Notes: generated from the sequence alone by a model not told the origin. Shown: positions 45,435 to 57,620, counted from the stretch's first letter. The stretch is 64,000 nt of DNA from Ischnura elegans (GCF_921293095.1 NW_025791658.1:8246001-8310000); one strand, 5' to 3'. Translations and numbers: made by a program.

Positions 45435-48400
45435 CTGAGAAAGAGAAAATGACACACTTTTTACTATAAATTCTTTAGGTCTGAAAGTCTCTTTACCGGA
45501 GAAAATTGGCGTTTGCCTAAATTATATACTGAAATGCAACTGAAAAATATCAATACCCTTAAAAATTGTAGTATCAGTCACAGTAACACCTTTTATAACC
45601 CATACGTAATAATGAAGCATAAATCACTAGGAAAAGGTTTTACGAAAAAGTAAGAATTTTGCTTGCGTGCATTTTCTTCTTTATTTTTTCTTTTTTCCAC
45701 GATCGATAAGATATTATTACGGAAGCGTTAGAACTTAAAAATGGGTTAGATGATTGTAGTGTTAAAGGATAGTTCAAATTCCCGTGTATGGGATACCACT
45801 GCATGAACATGATATGTATCTTTACGTGCGTAGAACAAACTTCGTGTGAATGCATATTGCGGCAAAAAGGTTTGCTTCGAGGGGATTAAATGTTAAGTAA
45901 ATAATTCTTGTATCTATGTCTTCCCTTTGACGCATCAAAATGTTCGGCTACTTAGCAGGATGTCCAACCATAGTGGTTGTTTGAAGTGACTCCACAAACG
46001 CTGATGAGATAACTACTCAAAGGACGCTTCCGATACAGTCAGATGTAGCACTACGGAGTTTGGGAGAACGAACTTACTCTGCGTATATTTCTCTCCATTC
46101 AAGTTAATTTTCTCATTTTAGGATGGATTTCATGAAAGAACGTAACTTTGTAAGCGCTTAGCCTAAATGCAAGGAAAGGAACTGTAAGATTTTAGCTCGG
46201 AGGTCAGGTTTAAAACCTTTTTATATCGCAGAGAGCACAGGTACTGTGGGGGAAAAAAGCATCCGAACAAAGTTTGAGTCGCCACTATCGCACGGCGGGA
46301 AAATGGGTTTCCTTTATAGTGGGTTGTTATTCTTTGGTCGGAGTGGGAAATTCAAACTAGGCCTTCTCCTCCTTTCTTCGTCGTCCAAATACGCGACCGA
46401 CCACTGAGTCTCCCGCAACCCAGAGCATGACTCGCGATGAACTCCGTGGAATAGAGGCGCATTCGACGGCATCATTTGCGTTTTTTGGAACCGTTTCTTT
46501 AAATTTAGCCATTTAATTTTACCCTTGAAAAATGTCAATATAATTTCACAATTATAAATATGCCTTATATAATTTACAATTTTCAATTTTACAAAATTTG
46601 TTTTCTAAACAATTTGTAAGAAAAGGATGTAGGTAGGTACTAAATTTCAGAAAATAAAAGTTTTTTGGTTTTGGCTGCTGGCTAGAAAAAAATTAAAATT
46701 TTATTTTATCCTATTTATTGAATTATCCCGGGAAATTGTGTGCCATCATTTAAATTTGTATCAATCATGTGTACGTTAATTGAGCAAATATTTTCAATCG
46801 CAATGGACGTAATAAAATCTTTTATAGTGATGATATTTTTAGGTAGAGTAATTCATGATGCTTTCTGATACTCAAAATCGTTCCTCGCCATTCCTGCCTT
46901 GCGGATTACGTCTAGCGAATACATCAGCCTTAAACTTCCAGACACATCGCACATGCAGCTGTCGTGACACATCGCACATGCAGCTGATGTTAGGGGCCTT
47001 GAAGCGGTGCTGGACGACGCGGAAATGGTAGTCAAAATTCACTCCACAGTCAACTGCCCACATAGCTATGCAATATGGTGGTTGAATTTCAACAAATAAA
47101 TTAGCGCGTAAGAATTCCATAGCCATACAACATCCTATGGACCTATTGATAGCTAGTGCGAAGTTTTAAGATCAGAAAAATGTTTACCGTGTGTGAGCGC
47201 AGCATCAAGTCATCCGTCACTGGGACTTGATCCATGGAACCTCTGATTCGAAGAATGATACTTTACCCGCTACACCACCGGAACGATTGGGTTCTAAGGC
47301 AGTCTCAATGCCCAATATGTCGGCTGTGTCCAATGATGTCCCGACGAGAGTAGATTCCATTCTAGGTGAATCGAGGGCGAAGCATACTTCGGAGAATATA
47401 GCGAAGAATTCGTAGCTGGATCTTTTGCGCCTTGTCATAATGCGACGGGTATGATTACTTCCCGGGTATAAGGGATATATTGCTTTTAAAACTCCCGGTT
47501 GTATGAGAGCTTTACAGGGCAAATTTTTTTGAAGACAAGTAGTTCTGAACTGGCCGCTCTCAGACGCCAACGAGCTTTGCGTTATTTTTTTCCGCCACTG
47601 TACATACATTGTTCTCTCTGAAAGACATTGCGAGACCTACTAGGTGCCCTTACAATTCAAGCCACCATTCTGCCTCCGCGTCGTCTGTTGACCCACTCGT
47701 AGTCTTCCCATCGGCCGTAAAATGGCCGGGCGTTTTGCACCAACTGCACCTTCATACGATGACCACGTCCCACGCCTAGATGTTGCTACGTGCCAATCAG
47801 CGTAGAGTATTAAAGCCACGCCTGAACACGGAGACCGGTCCCACGCCTAAAGGTTGCAAGGGATAATGAGTTTTACATAATACACCCTCACCTGAACGTG
47901 TCTCCGTATCCGCATCTATTGTTACCCCGAGAGCAAAACCGATACTGGGCGAGGACGGCAAGCGGCCACTCTTAAAATTTTTATTGCTCCCATATTATGG
48001 ATCGATTGGTTGAATAAACCTTTCATAGTTTCAATCTGGCATAGCGTCTATATCTGTGAGGCTTGTTATGACGTTAATACTCGTGACGTTAATTGTGTCG
48101 TCTTAATGACGTAATTACCAATTTATTCTGCTTTTGTCTGAATTTTTATCGAATTTTCAGATTGTGTACCACATTTTCATCGGGAAAGAAGTGCTTAATT
48201 AACCTTTATAGTGCCAGCCTTTTTTTACCTGGTATACGCGAAGAATGCCAGGGCTTTTCTGATGAATTTGCACGATTTTACCTAAATTTTTATAAACATT
48301 CTAATATGAATGTGTTGAAGCTAATTTTTTTTATTTAAACTTCTAATACTCACGTCATTGATTACAAAGTTCAGTTATGTTGTAATCTCTTCTGTACAAC

Positions 48401-51400
48401 TTGGGAAAAATATTTAATTTTTAAATTAATTTAAATACACCCGGCCGATAGATCGGTCCGTGGCATTCTTCGCGCATACCCCTCAGGCCGATAGATCGGC
48501 CGGCTGGCACTCAAAGAAAGGGTCAAAGAAAGGGGATATTCTCAAAATGCTTCTCAAGTGCTGCATTGCAACCTACTTGAATGGGTAGAATGCCATAAAA
48601 ATAATGAGAACGCTACATGTTACATTACCTTATCGTCTGGGAGTTGCAGAGAAGAGATGGAATTGTGCCTCAGGTCGATCGTCAGGTTATTCGATCCTGG
48701 AAATCCATTTCTGATTACGTTATCCAGGAACCTATACTCATGCCGATATTCCTCTTCATAATTCGTCCGAAACAATTCGAGGTCCATGTTGTCCCGAATT
48801 CTGGTGAAAAGAAGATCTCCGTGCATAAGTCGCTTGATTTTGTTGTGGCTTAGGTCGACGTAACGAAGCTTTGGCAGATAGTAGTGAAAATCCATTGGTA
48901 TGAAGGCAATTTGATTGTGGGATAGTATGATGACCTGCAATACAATTAGAGGGATATCATCACAAATGATGCAAAAAGAGATCCTTAAATCGGCCTCTTA
49001 ATATAAACATTATAAATTTAAATATACCCCACATTTGTGAAATAACATTGAAAAAATCCAAAAAATTTGTACACCTTAAAAAGTCACAATTTACATCGAA
49101 AAATTTATGAATCGTGGGCAAAGGAACTCTGAAAACTATTGCTAAATTTTTAAACAATTTACTTTAAATTTTAACAAAAGCTTGAAAATAGTGTGCGTAA
49201 TTAATAATATGTTTTTTAGTGTTTTTTATCATTTAAATAAATTGTGCAGCTCAAATGCGAAAAATAATTGCTTTTTCTGGGGAAATATTACCTTGCACCA
49301 AAAGACAACAGATCCGCCCAATGTGACATTTATGTCACAGCCTGTATATCGGAAAGTACACAACCGATCAACGTAATATTTTCACGTTAACCTGAATCCG
49401 CCCAATGTAACAAAAATGTCACACTCTGTATCGCTCCACTGTAATGGCTGTTGCATCGCTCGGGCACGGTATATTGTTGTTTCATATTTTTCTAGAAATA
49501 GGAAGCTAAGTGCTTTAATTCAGGATAAGAATTGCCAAGTGAAAGTGAAGACCTATCCTTTAAGCACCCCTGGTACTTTGGTGCCTTTCCTAGACACTAA
49601 AAACGGTCGTTCGCTTTGTGTAAGTATTTAAGTTTTTCATTAACTTTCTGCACTACTGCGACAATTTTTGGTAAATATCAACGTAATTATACAAAATTAT
49701 TGATAAGACAATAATATGTTTGGTATTGGTTTCCATTTCTGTAATATTCTCTGATGAATGGAACTGTGACATAAATGTCACATTGGGCGGATCCCTATGC
49801 ATGTATCCTCTTAATGTATTGTCACCCACCGCACATTTAAACAGGTTTAGAAAAGTCGCCACTCGCGTCGATTATGGACTTTATCCGAGTGTCACGGGAA
49901 AATCGTATAACCAAGGGGTCTAACCGATTATTTACATATAAAATAATGTCATCTATCAAATTCATAACTTTTCCATGCCGTTCCTTGCACTTACAAACTT
50001 AACAATGCAAAATTTTGAAAAAAAAAGTTAATCGCATTGCACTCATAACCACACTGCGGTCATTTTCGCAAGCCGAATAAATACGCGACCGAAGTGGCAA
50101 CAGAGATTACCCGTCTGTAGAATTGAATAGGGCATCCTCTATGGATCCCCCTTTGATATATTTATTTCGCTAAACATCTCCCGTTCGTTGACTCAGAGAT
50201 GATTGTTGACAACGTGGATTGGAAAGTAATGCTGCGAATACTGAAAGATGTTAGAATTCTATACAATGTCAAGAGAACTATCCAGAGTTTACATAAAAAC
50301 AAAGTAGCGTTGATTAAATCAGGATCTGGCTGTTGAGAAGAAAGAATAAGGAAAGGGGTGAGACAAGGCTTATCTTCGTCCCCCCTAATTTTCAATTTTT
50401 ACATCCAGAAAGTCATTGACAAAATAACAGAAATGGCCTCGGGAGTGAATATCAAAGGAGAAAAAATTAGTACGCTGAGATTTTCCGATGACATAGCCGT
50501 CAAAGCTAAGACAAAAGCATTTGAATTTCGTCTGGTTAATATATATATATATATATATGAAAATATTCTGTTATAATATATGAGTACGGTGATTGGTAGA
50601 AATGAGCTGAAAATAAGCTCATAGAATAACCAATATCATGATACGCAGCAGAAGACAAGAATGCAAGAATAACATTAAAATAGGGAAGCAAACAATGGTA
50701 GAGTTGGATGAACACTGTTACTTGTGAAGCAGTATCACTAGTGGCCGGAGAAGCAAGAAAGAAATTATGGACAGAAAATCCAAATGTAAGGGAGCATTCC
50801 TACAAAAGAGAGACCTGCTTACAACGGGAAACTTGAATAAACAAATTATAAGGAGCAACATCTGGAGCATGCTCAAGTACGCAAGTGAAGCATGGACAAT
50901 GACAGCCGCGGAGAATGCAAGGATTGACGCCTTCATAATGCGTTGTTACAGAAGAATGGTGACGATGAAATGGATCGACTGGGTTAGTGATGCGAAAGTA
51001 CTAAGAAGAGAAGGAGAGAATAGAATCCTGATGAAAACCTTTATAAGGAGATAGAAAAACCTTGTAAGACATATTTTGACTCATGGTGGCCTGATAAAGC
51101 CAGCCGTCGACGGAAAGTGTGTAGCAAGAACGGAAAAGGAAGACCTCGAACAAAATATGTGTAACGGTTATGGAAATATGTGAAAAGGAAGGAATACGTG
51201 GGAGTGAAGAGATATGCTGATAAGAACGTTGAGTGGAGAGCTGCATCAATCCAATCTTAGGATTTTTTTGCAAGTGGTGATGATTGTGATGAGGTAGTAT
51301 GATGAGATGCAATCACATATTACGAATCCACAATCCTTTCGCTGACTCTCACTGATTCAACCCGAGGAAAAGGAGCAAGAGGTATTATTTAACAGTATGA

Positions 51401-54400
51401 ACTTAGGCCTTAATAAGAGAATGGTGAAATGCTACGTGAGGTGTTATGTGTTACGTGGATGTGATGGAAGGAATTTGTGAAGAAGATATAGGGAAAGGGT
51501 CAACGCTTCTGAACTGTGGATGTGGTGAGGGCTGGAGGAATTTAATTGGGTGTATAAAGTGAGGAATGAGAAGGTGCTGGATATAGAGTTGGGAAGGGAG
51601 GAAAAAACTTAATTGAGAATAATACAAATACAAAAGAGGAATTGGATCGGACATATTGTAAGAGAGAAGGGGATTTTGACGAGAGCAGACGAGGGAACAG
51701 TGGATGGAGAGACGATAAGAGGTAGATGGAGGCTGAAGAAGGCAGATGCAGTGATGATAGGAAGGAGTTTCAGGAAAAATGAATAGGAAGCCCATGACAG
51801 AGTGAGTTGTATATGACTTTGGTATTTGGGACAACTGCCACAGAAAGGCAGAAAACAACTCGTTGATGAATACCTACATTCTTTTGAAACACCCACTTTA
51901 TCAATTACTTAATATCTAGTAGATATCGTTTCTTTTCTCCCCAAATTTATGTGCCAAACTCGGTTTTTAGACAAAAAGTCATTTGTTCCCCTTGGCTCCC
52001 TATTTGCCTTGGGAAAATTGTCCCCGAATTATGATTTACTCCAAAGTTTCTCACCTCCAAATCTGAAAATCTGTGTAGGGGTGAAAAACATCCCCACACG
52101 AGCCTTTTGGGATCCATATATTCCCTGCAATCTTCCAGGTCGATGCCGTTGTGGGAGAGGTCCAGGTGCTTCATATCTTCAAGCCAGTCGAAATCAACCG
52201 ACTTTAAACGGTTACGTGACATGTCAAACGTTTCTAATGTGAGGCCTGTAGCAATTATGTCTCCTCTAAATTCTGTTATATTATTACTGCTGATGTTGAG
52301 ATGTTTCAAGTTTGGCACATAATAATGCATGTTATGAAACTTTGTTAACTGGTTTGATGATAGGTCGCAAACTTTCAATTTGGCCAAACCCCATTCTGTA
52401 AATGGAAAATCCAGTGGTATTTCAATAGTATGAATCAAGTTGTGCGACAGGTTGACCTCCAACAGACGTGGTGTTTGCGATAACATTTCAGGTTTGATCA
52501 AAATCAGATGATTTTCAGATAGGTCCAGGTGTGTCAACAACGGAAGCGACAATTCCGGCACATCTTCCAGACTATTTCTGCTAATATCGAGAAAAAACTT
52601 GCCACATCCTATATCATGAGCTTTAAATGGCTGAAATATCTTGTCAGGCAAACGGCGGATCCTGTAAAGAAATGTTAAAATTATTTATTTATACATTTAC
52701 ACTCATCAGCTTATTCTAGAAATTGGGGATTGTTGAGCACCACACTGTGATCTCTAGCTGAGTTTAAGTTGAGAATATTTTTTCTGAATCAGGCAATAAA
52801 CAATGCAATGATTTGACTTAACTTTTTTACGATTTTCTATTCTGAATGCTTGACCAGATTGAAGAAGGCAATGGTAATAAGGTGCGTTGATAGTAATAGT
52901 GTCAATATTGAGAAAAACAGGCATTATCTAAAGGCGAAAATGTAAAAGTGACGGAGTTTTCTTTCTTTCAGAGATATTTAATATTTTGACTATTATCTCG
53001 GCGTTTAAATAAGGAAAACAGGGAGGGGTTCACACTGCACAAGTATCGCATAAGAAAGTATGGTCGATGCAGTGGTCCACTGGGATTACTCCCAATACGC
53101 CGCCGGGTCGGAAGACGACATGCCAGCTAGGCCGACGAAAAGGTAATCGGAGAAGTCGTTAATAAAAATTGTGGTTGACTGTTACGTATATAGCAAGCTG
53201 ATATCTACAGGTAAGTCATTAGAACGACGTATCGACGTACACCCTTTGAGGTCCATAAAGATTGCAGCCATTAAGTTGCATAATAAAATACTTTTTTAGG
53301 CAAAATAACTTCTAATAGTTTATGTGGTACAATCTTGGACGTCAAATAATTTCAATTCTCACCCCAAAAGGTCCATAGAAACATGTGCGTCCCAAGATAA
53401 AAATTACTAATTTTGTGAAAAATGAAGCCTAAATTAGATGTTTTCTTTTACCAACTCCATAGGCTAGCTACACGTAATGGATAGGTTGAAAATCCTGTTA
53501 TAACTGACCATCTTATAGATTTGTTATAAACCATCAAATTTCCTCTTAGAAAACAGCATTTCAAGTGAAAATTGTAAATAATGTGGAAACTACCATACCT
53601 TAAGCATACCACAGAAAGGATTTAAAACTAGTAGCCAAATGCCTATTCTACAATAGAATTACAACCGTACACGTTCTCATTTAATTTATAGAAAATTTCA
53701 AAAATGAGTGACACATATGTCCCTTGGAACTTAAAATGTAAAAAACGATATCGTTGCCTGAATTACATGATGACTTTCCTTCGGCAAATTGGCCTTATAA
53801 TACTTTTCGGCCTCGACAGCTCTTTAACCGAAACTATTCGACTCAACTTTACCCGGTAAAACTACGAGATAACAAACCCGTTGTCGCTGATATCTATGTG
53901 GCACAATTCAGTGGTATTACTGAAGAAATTCTCGTGTAGTGTCTCAATTAAATTGTGGGACAGGTCCAGTATACGCAGTCCGGTGTTGTTTTCCAACAGT
54001 CTCGCCGGAATGTGGGTGAAGAGATTGTTCGAAGCCAGTAGTCGTTCTAAACGTTTGTTCCGGGAAAAAATGTTTTCAGGCAAATGCGAAATATTGTTGC
54101 TGGAAATATACAAGATTGTAAGTTCGGCCATCCCAAAGAAGGCATCATCCGGTAGGGACGACAAGGAGTTATGTGTCAGAAGAAGTACCGAGACAAAAGG
54201 ACTGCCAATCCACGTATTATTTAAGTTTCTAGATTGCTCAAGCGTTGTAGATGAGTTGGATAATGTTTCATCAGAACTCAACACTTTGTTGTAGTTGGGT
54301 AATATGCTTTCCGATGCAAGTCCAAAGGTTAAAAGTCTGTTTCTGTTAAGGTTAATCAAAAACAGGGATCGGAGACTGTGCAAACAATCTTTAGGGATGA

Positions 54401-55367
54401 AACTGATCCTATTATACCCTGCATTTAGATTTTGAAGATTTCGTAGGCTGCATACACTGGTGGGTAATGCTGTGAGTGAATTACTTTCTAATTCGAGGTG
54501 AGTCAACTGCTTTGTTTGGAAAAAAATATCGTCATCCAAGCTATCTATCTCGTTTTCACTGAGATAGAGTACTTTTAGATTCCGCATGCTGCTCAGGTAA
54601 CTACTCCTAAATGATCTGAGCTTGTTTCGCCAAAGCTCTAACGTCTCCATCGATTCCATGTTCGAGAAAAATCTTTCTGGGAAATATTGTATTTCCGTAT
54701 CTGTGAGTTGTAGGTGTTTGAGGTGTTTCGATATCCAAGAGAGAAGGTCCTCGTCTACCTCCCTCAATTTTGGGCATCTGATAGTGAGTTCCTCCAGTTG
54801 TTTTAGACCACTCCAATAATGCATGGAAAAGTGGCGAGTTTTTTCATGCTTGCATTCTATTGTTAATTTTTTCAGAGGAAGTTTTTTCCAGCCAGCGATA
54901 AAACCTGTACTCCCACTTTCAAATAGGACTGATAGGACTGATAGGACTGACTTACTAGACGGAGCCGAGCAATTGGCTACCGCAAGAGATGCGCCATTTG
55001 GGGACATATCGGAAGGAACTGAGATGTTGGTGGAGAGAATCATGGACAGGTAGTCATAGGGGTCTCCCTCTGTTATTCCCAAGCACTTCATTTCATAGGC
55101 TACATAATGTGGGCTTAATTTTAACGAATTTTGGCCTATTACAACCTTGTCTTCGCAGATGAATCTTTCAAATGAACTAATCGTTTTCAATCTGACGCAT
55201 CTTGGGTCATCTTTACAATGAAATTCCATCGTTTCATCCCTTTCACAATCAATCGCAATTTTTTTGGCAGAACATCCAATGAGGGTTAGCAGGGTGATGA
55301 CGATATAAACGTATCTCTGTTCCATGGTAGCACTGCCGCTGCAGCGTTTGCGAGCTCCAGATATCAT
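45223..55367 (-). CDS. Toll-like receptor gene B, ectodomain (four coding exons, 3' end not found)
   Basis: Exons 55367-53878, 52661-52055, 48934-48629 and 45434-45223 join with phases 2, 0, 0 and make 871 codons plus two bases. Order: signal peptide (residues 19-34), cysteine-bearing N-terminal region, about 19 LRRs, then an LRRCT cap with NPFVCDCEVFKLLRYAS. The overall order, the HNSISSLQLPDD turn and the CDC cap match arthropod Toll ectodomains, which bind Spaetzle-like ligands. The last exon ends at a good donor (GTAAGC) in mid-codon, so transmembrane and TIR exons must follow, but none is visible to the left. An alternative is another LRR receptor. Both genes retain open frames. Confidence 0.82.
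47217..47283 (-). repeat. tRNA-like SINE head or tRNA pseudogene
   Basis: Minus strand GGTGGTGTAGCGGGTAAAG (A-box) and CATGGATCAAGTCCCAG (B-box-like) with tRNA-like spacing. The acceptor and anticodon stems do not pair well, so no functional tRNA. Confidence 0.35.
48203..48522. mobile_element. piggyBac-like MITE in intron 3 of Toll gene B
   Basis: Left end TTAA|CCTTTATAGTGCCAGCC, right end GGCTGGCACTCAAAGAAAGGG|TCAA. CCCTTT..GTGCCA termini next to TTAA are typical of piggyBac. Inner parts pair too (GCGAAGAATGCCA on both sides). The right TTAA has mutated to TCAA. Right half has GGCCGATAGATCGGCC palindromes. No ORF. Ends about 106 bp from exon 3. Confidence 0.65.
48629..48934 (-). CDS. Toll-like gene B, coding exon 3
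   Basis: Acceptor AATTGTATTGCAG before 48934; donor GATAAG|GTAATG after 48629; 306 bp, phase 0 at both ends. Encodes VIILSHNQIAFIPMDF, LRYVDLSHNKIKRL and LTIDLRHNSISSLQLPDDK, the last LRRs before the cap, with an acidic loop (NYEEEYRHEYRF) between. The LRR started at the end of exon 2 (FSDLE) continues directly into VIILSHN. Its gene A counterpart is outside the window. Confidence 0.8.
49311..49793. mobile_element. 483-bp inverted-repeat element with a third internal copy of its terminus
   Basis: 30-bp near-perfect inverted ends, GATCCGCCCAATGTGACATT... (49311-49340 and 49764-49793), each holding the palindrome TGACATTTATGTCA. A diverged third copy lies inside at 49394-49424. No ORF of note and no obvious target duplication. 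It sits in intron 2 of Toll gene B, next to the left limit of unit B homology. Confidence 0.6.
50180..51880 (+). pseudogene. RTE-like reverse transcriptase remnant (intron 2 of Toll gene B)
   Basis: Better preserved than the copy at 4.4-6.1 kb. VDNVDWKVMLRILKD and GVRQGLSSSPLIFNFYI are followed by LRFSDDIAV, the catalytic FADD-type box. At 50767-51054 come KRDLLTTGNLNKQIIR and YASEAWTMTAAENARIDAF, the conserved tail of RTE-type enzymes. 51390-51880 repeats the C-terminal WIGHIV segment. Frames are interrupted, so not functional. Antisense to the Toll gene. Confidence 0.75.
52055..52661 (-). CDS. Toll-like gene B, coding exon 2
   Basis: Acceptor TTCTTTACAG, first base 52661; donor TTGGAG|GTGAGA, last base 52055. 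607 bp encode about seven LRRs (LTHLDLSENHLILI, LLEVNLSHNLIHTI, LKHLNISSNNITEF, MKHLDLSHNGIDLE). Intron 1 is 1216 bp because of a block of about 690 bp (53094-53785) not present in gene A. Confidence 0.82.
53094..53785. other. Block of about 690 bp in intron 1 of gene B, absent from gene A
   Basis: Gene A joins ..CACTGGGAT directly to GAATTGGCCTTATAAT, whereas B has extra sequence between these words. No ORF, inverted ends or target duplication recognised. Either an insertion in B or a deletion in A. Confidence 0.55.
53878..55367 (-). CDS. Toll-like gene B, coding exon 1
   Basis: Start ATG at 55367, six bases after acceptor TTTTGTTACAG|GTTCAA (exon start 55373). An internal ATG at residue 15 would also give a good signal peptide. 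Cysteines match gene A (CERDETMEFHCKDDPRC). Contains a private in-frame SVL-SVL-SVL triplication near 54923-54950. About ten LRRs follow. The donor is CGG|GTTTGT where gene A has CAG|GTTTGT. Confidence 0.82.
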
Positions 55368-55479
55368 TTGAACCTGTAACAAAATGAATAAAAAAATAAA
55401 TATAAGTTTTTATTGTACGACATTCATATAAAATAAATTTTTTTGTGGAAACGTTTAAAATATATTTCTTTTTTAATTT

Positions 55480-57255
55480 TTGTTTTTTTTCCGGGCCCGC
55501 CAAGGAGACATTGGCTTGTTTACAGATCGAACATTAATTGCTAAATTCAATATGTCTTCAAATAACAAATTATACAATGTAACAAACACACTTTATGACA
55601 AAAAGGTTTATATTCCATTTATTATTTTAAGTAAAGAACCAGTCAGTAACCATTCCTATTTTTGTTTTTATTTCTTCAATGTTTTCAAATCTTTTAATTA
55701 ACTTTTTTCATTGAAAACAGTTTAAGGTAGGCAACTTAAATACGACAGAAACCCTGATCCTTCTCCAACTCACAGCTGCTCCTGGGAGAAATTAAATTTC
55801 AAGGCTTCTCATTTTAAAACGGAATATCTCTATTTAAGAAAAATTATATCGGCAGCTATATATTTCGTCATTAAACTTCACGGCACAAAAGATCACGTTT
55901 CTTTTAATGTTTCCGTAAAAAAGCTGAAAATGCATATATATTTTATGTTACTCAGAAGCAATATTCGGATAGAATTAGTGAAGTGTATAGCATCGGAGGA
56001 TCATTGTTACAGCATTCAAATTCATATTAGCATTATTATTTGTCTCTTTTTTATTTATTATTGACTTTAATCATTCGATCCGCTTGATTTAACTTAAGTG
56101 TGATTCTGCTTATTAGCACTAGTAATATTTTTGAATTTCGTATTCATACTATGGATAACAAAAAAGTTATTACCGATTAAAGCGTATCCAAGGAGATTGG
56201 TATCAATAAAACTCTCATATGAATCAATCAGATGGAAAGGCCATCGTTGCACAAGTTGACCTTTTTGATTACAGTTTTATCTAGAAAATTTCATTCGTCT
56301 AGCTTGATCGGCTGCCAAGTAATTCAAGACTGTGTGCTTCACAAAATATTGGCGACAATGATTTTTCACGTGCAGGATATTTTTCGGAATTTTATGATGA
56401 ATTAACCAAGATGGTTATTGGTCATTATGGTGGAATGTAACGGTGCGATGCATCCTCAACGGTTTTTTTACTGAAAAGCCAAATTTTCATATGCCAAAGT
56501 CTGAAAGCCGAAATTGAATATTCGTCATATCGACAATGGAAAATCGAAAATCGTTTATTCCTCGGAATTCTTTCAACCTATGAGTATTCCCAGATGAAAA
56601 AAAATTAAGCAAAAAATTTAGTATCTTGCGATTCAAGGAATTTGTCCTACGATAAGTACAAGTTGGTAAGAAAAGAATTGGAAATATTAAAAAATCATAA
56701 AAAATTACCTTTAATCAAAATATCGCAATGAAAACTACAATCAAAAAATCAACATAAAAATCTGGTTATCGTCAGTGGAATTTTATCTTCCTGAGACATT
56801 TAAAAATATTCAAAATTAGGAAAAAATTTTAGTCCCATAGGGCAACCCTCTTAGTTCAAGTCGATATATCTCGAAAACTAATCGACCTTTTCGAGTTTTC
56901 GGATTTTTTCTCCGAATAATTTTTAGTTCCCTACATGCTTGCCAAATTTCAGCCCACCAGCTTTTATAGAAGTGGTCGGGTATTTTGTATCCGTGAGTGA
57001 GTCAGTCAGTCACGCATCTGGCTGTTGGTGGAGAGCGTGCGGGCAGGCGTGCGATGAATGGCGTCGGGCATTTGCGCCGACGATGAGTACTGAGTGTACA
57101 CGTTTCTGAACAAAACTCTTAAATGAAGGATGTCGATGGCCTTCTCTTTTAACTCCTTCTAACCCTCAAATGGTACCATTGCGAACCTTACATATAAATA
57201 TCAATAAAATTTTTCACATGACGGTATCCGATGTAAAGAGTCTTACAATAAGATC
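55480..57255. other. 1.75-kb block upstream of gene B not present upstream of gene A
   Basis: In unit A the exon-1 flank (about 8990) is followed within 70 bases by the conserved block at 9060; in B the equivalent is at 57262. No ORF with a motif. It contains sequence weakly similar to 18060-18270. It may separate gene B from its original 5' UTR exon. Confidence 0.5.
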
Positions 57256-57261
57256 GAATGT

Positions 57262-57620
57262 TAGGCTTAGAAGCAGGGTTTTTCCTACAATTTCTGAAGG
57301 TATTCCTTGAACCCTCTAATCGCCGTTATTGTCGTCAACTTCTTCTCATCTTGACGACTACCTATTGTTTTGAAATAAAAAGTATTTTTTTATCACTGGG
57401 ACCATCCGTGAAGATAGGGCAGAGGAGTGCCTGATAGAATATAGTAAAACCATCGGCGCAAAACCGAGAGGAACATGAAAACGAGCATTTGATAAAGCTG
57501 TAAGGTTTAGTATTGCTCGATGGAATGATAATTTGGTTGTCACAGTGTACTGCAATACAATTTCTGCGCATCCGTTGGGCTCAGGGTTCAACAGAAAAAA
57601 GAAAATACTATTCCAATGCT
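57262..57620. other. Conserved upstream block (unit B copy)
   Basis: Near-identical to 9060-9390. It retains the same 20-base words, including ACCATCCGTGAAGATAG and TCGATGGAATGATAATTTGG. See the unit A entry. Confidence 0.5.

Larger units (their letters stand above)
45435..48628. other. Intron 3 of Toll gene B, with repeats
   Basis: Contains a 25-bp tandem pair (gacacatcgcacatgcagctg, 46941-46986), a tRNA-like segment at 47217-47283, a GC-richer stretch of unknown nature (47640-47960) and a piggyBac-type MITE (48203-48522). The 130-codon minus ORF at 47217-47609 overlaps the tRNA-like piece and has no motif. Confidence 0.5.

Noticed and set aside
47217..47283. Functional tRNA gene
   Set aside because: A/B boxes only; stems do not pair into a cloverleaf.
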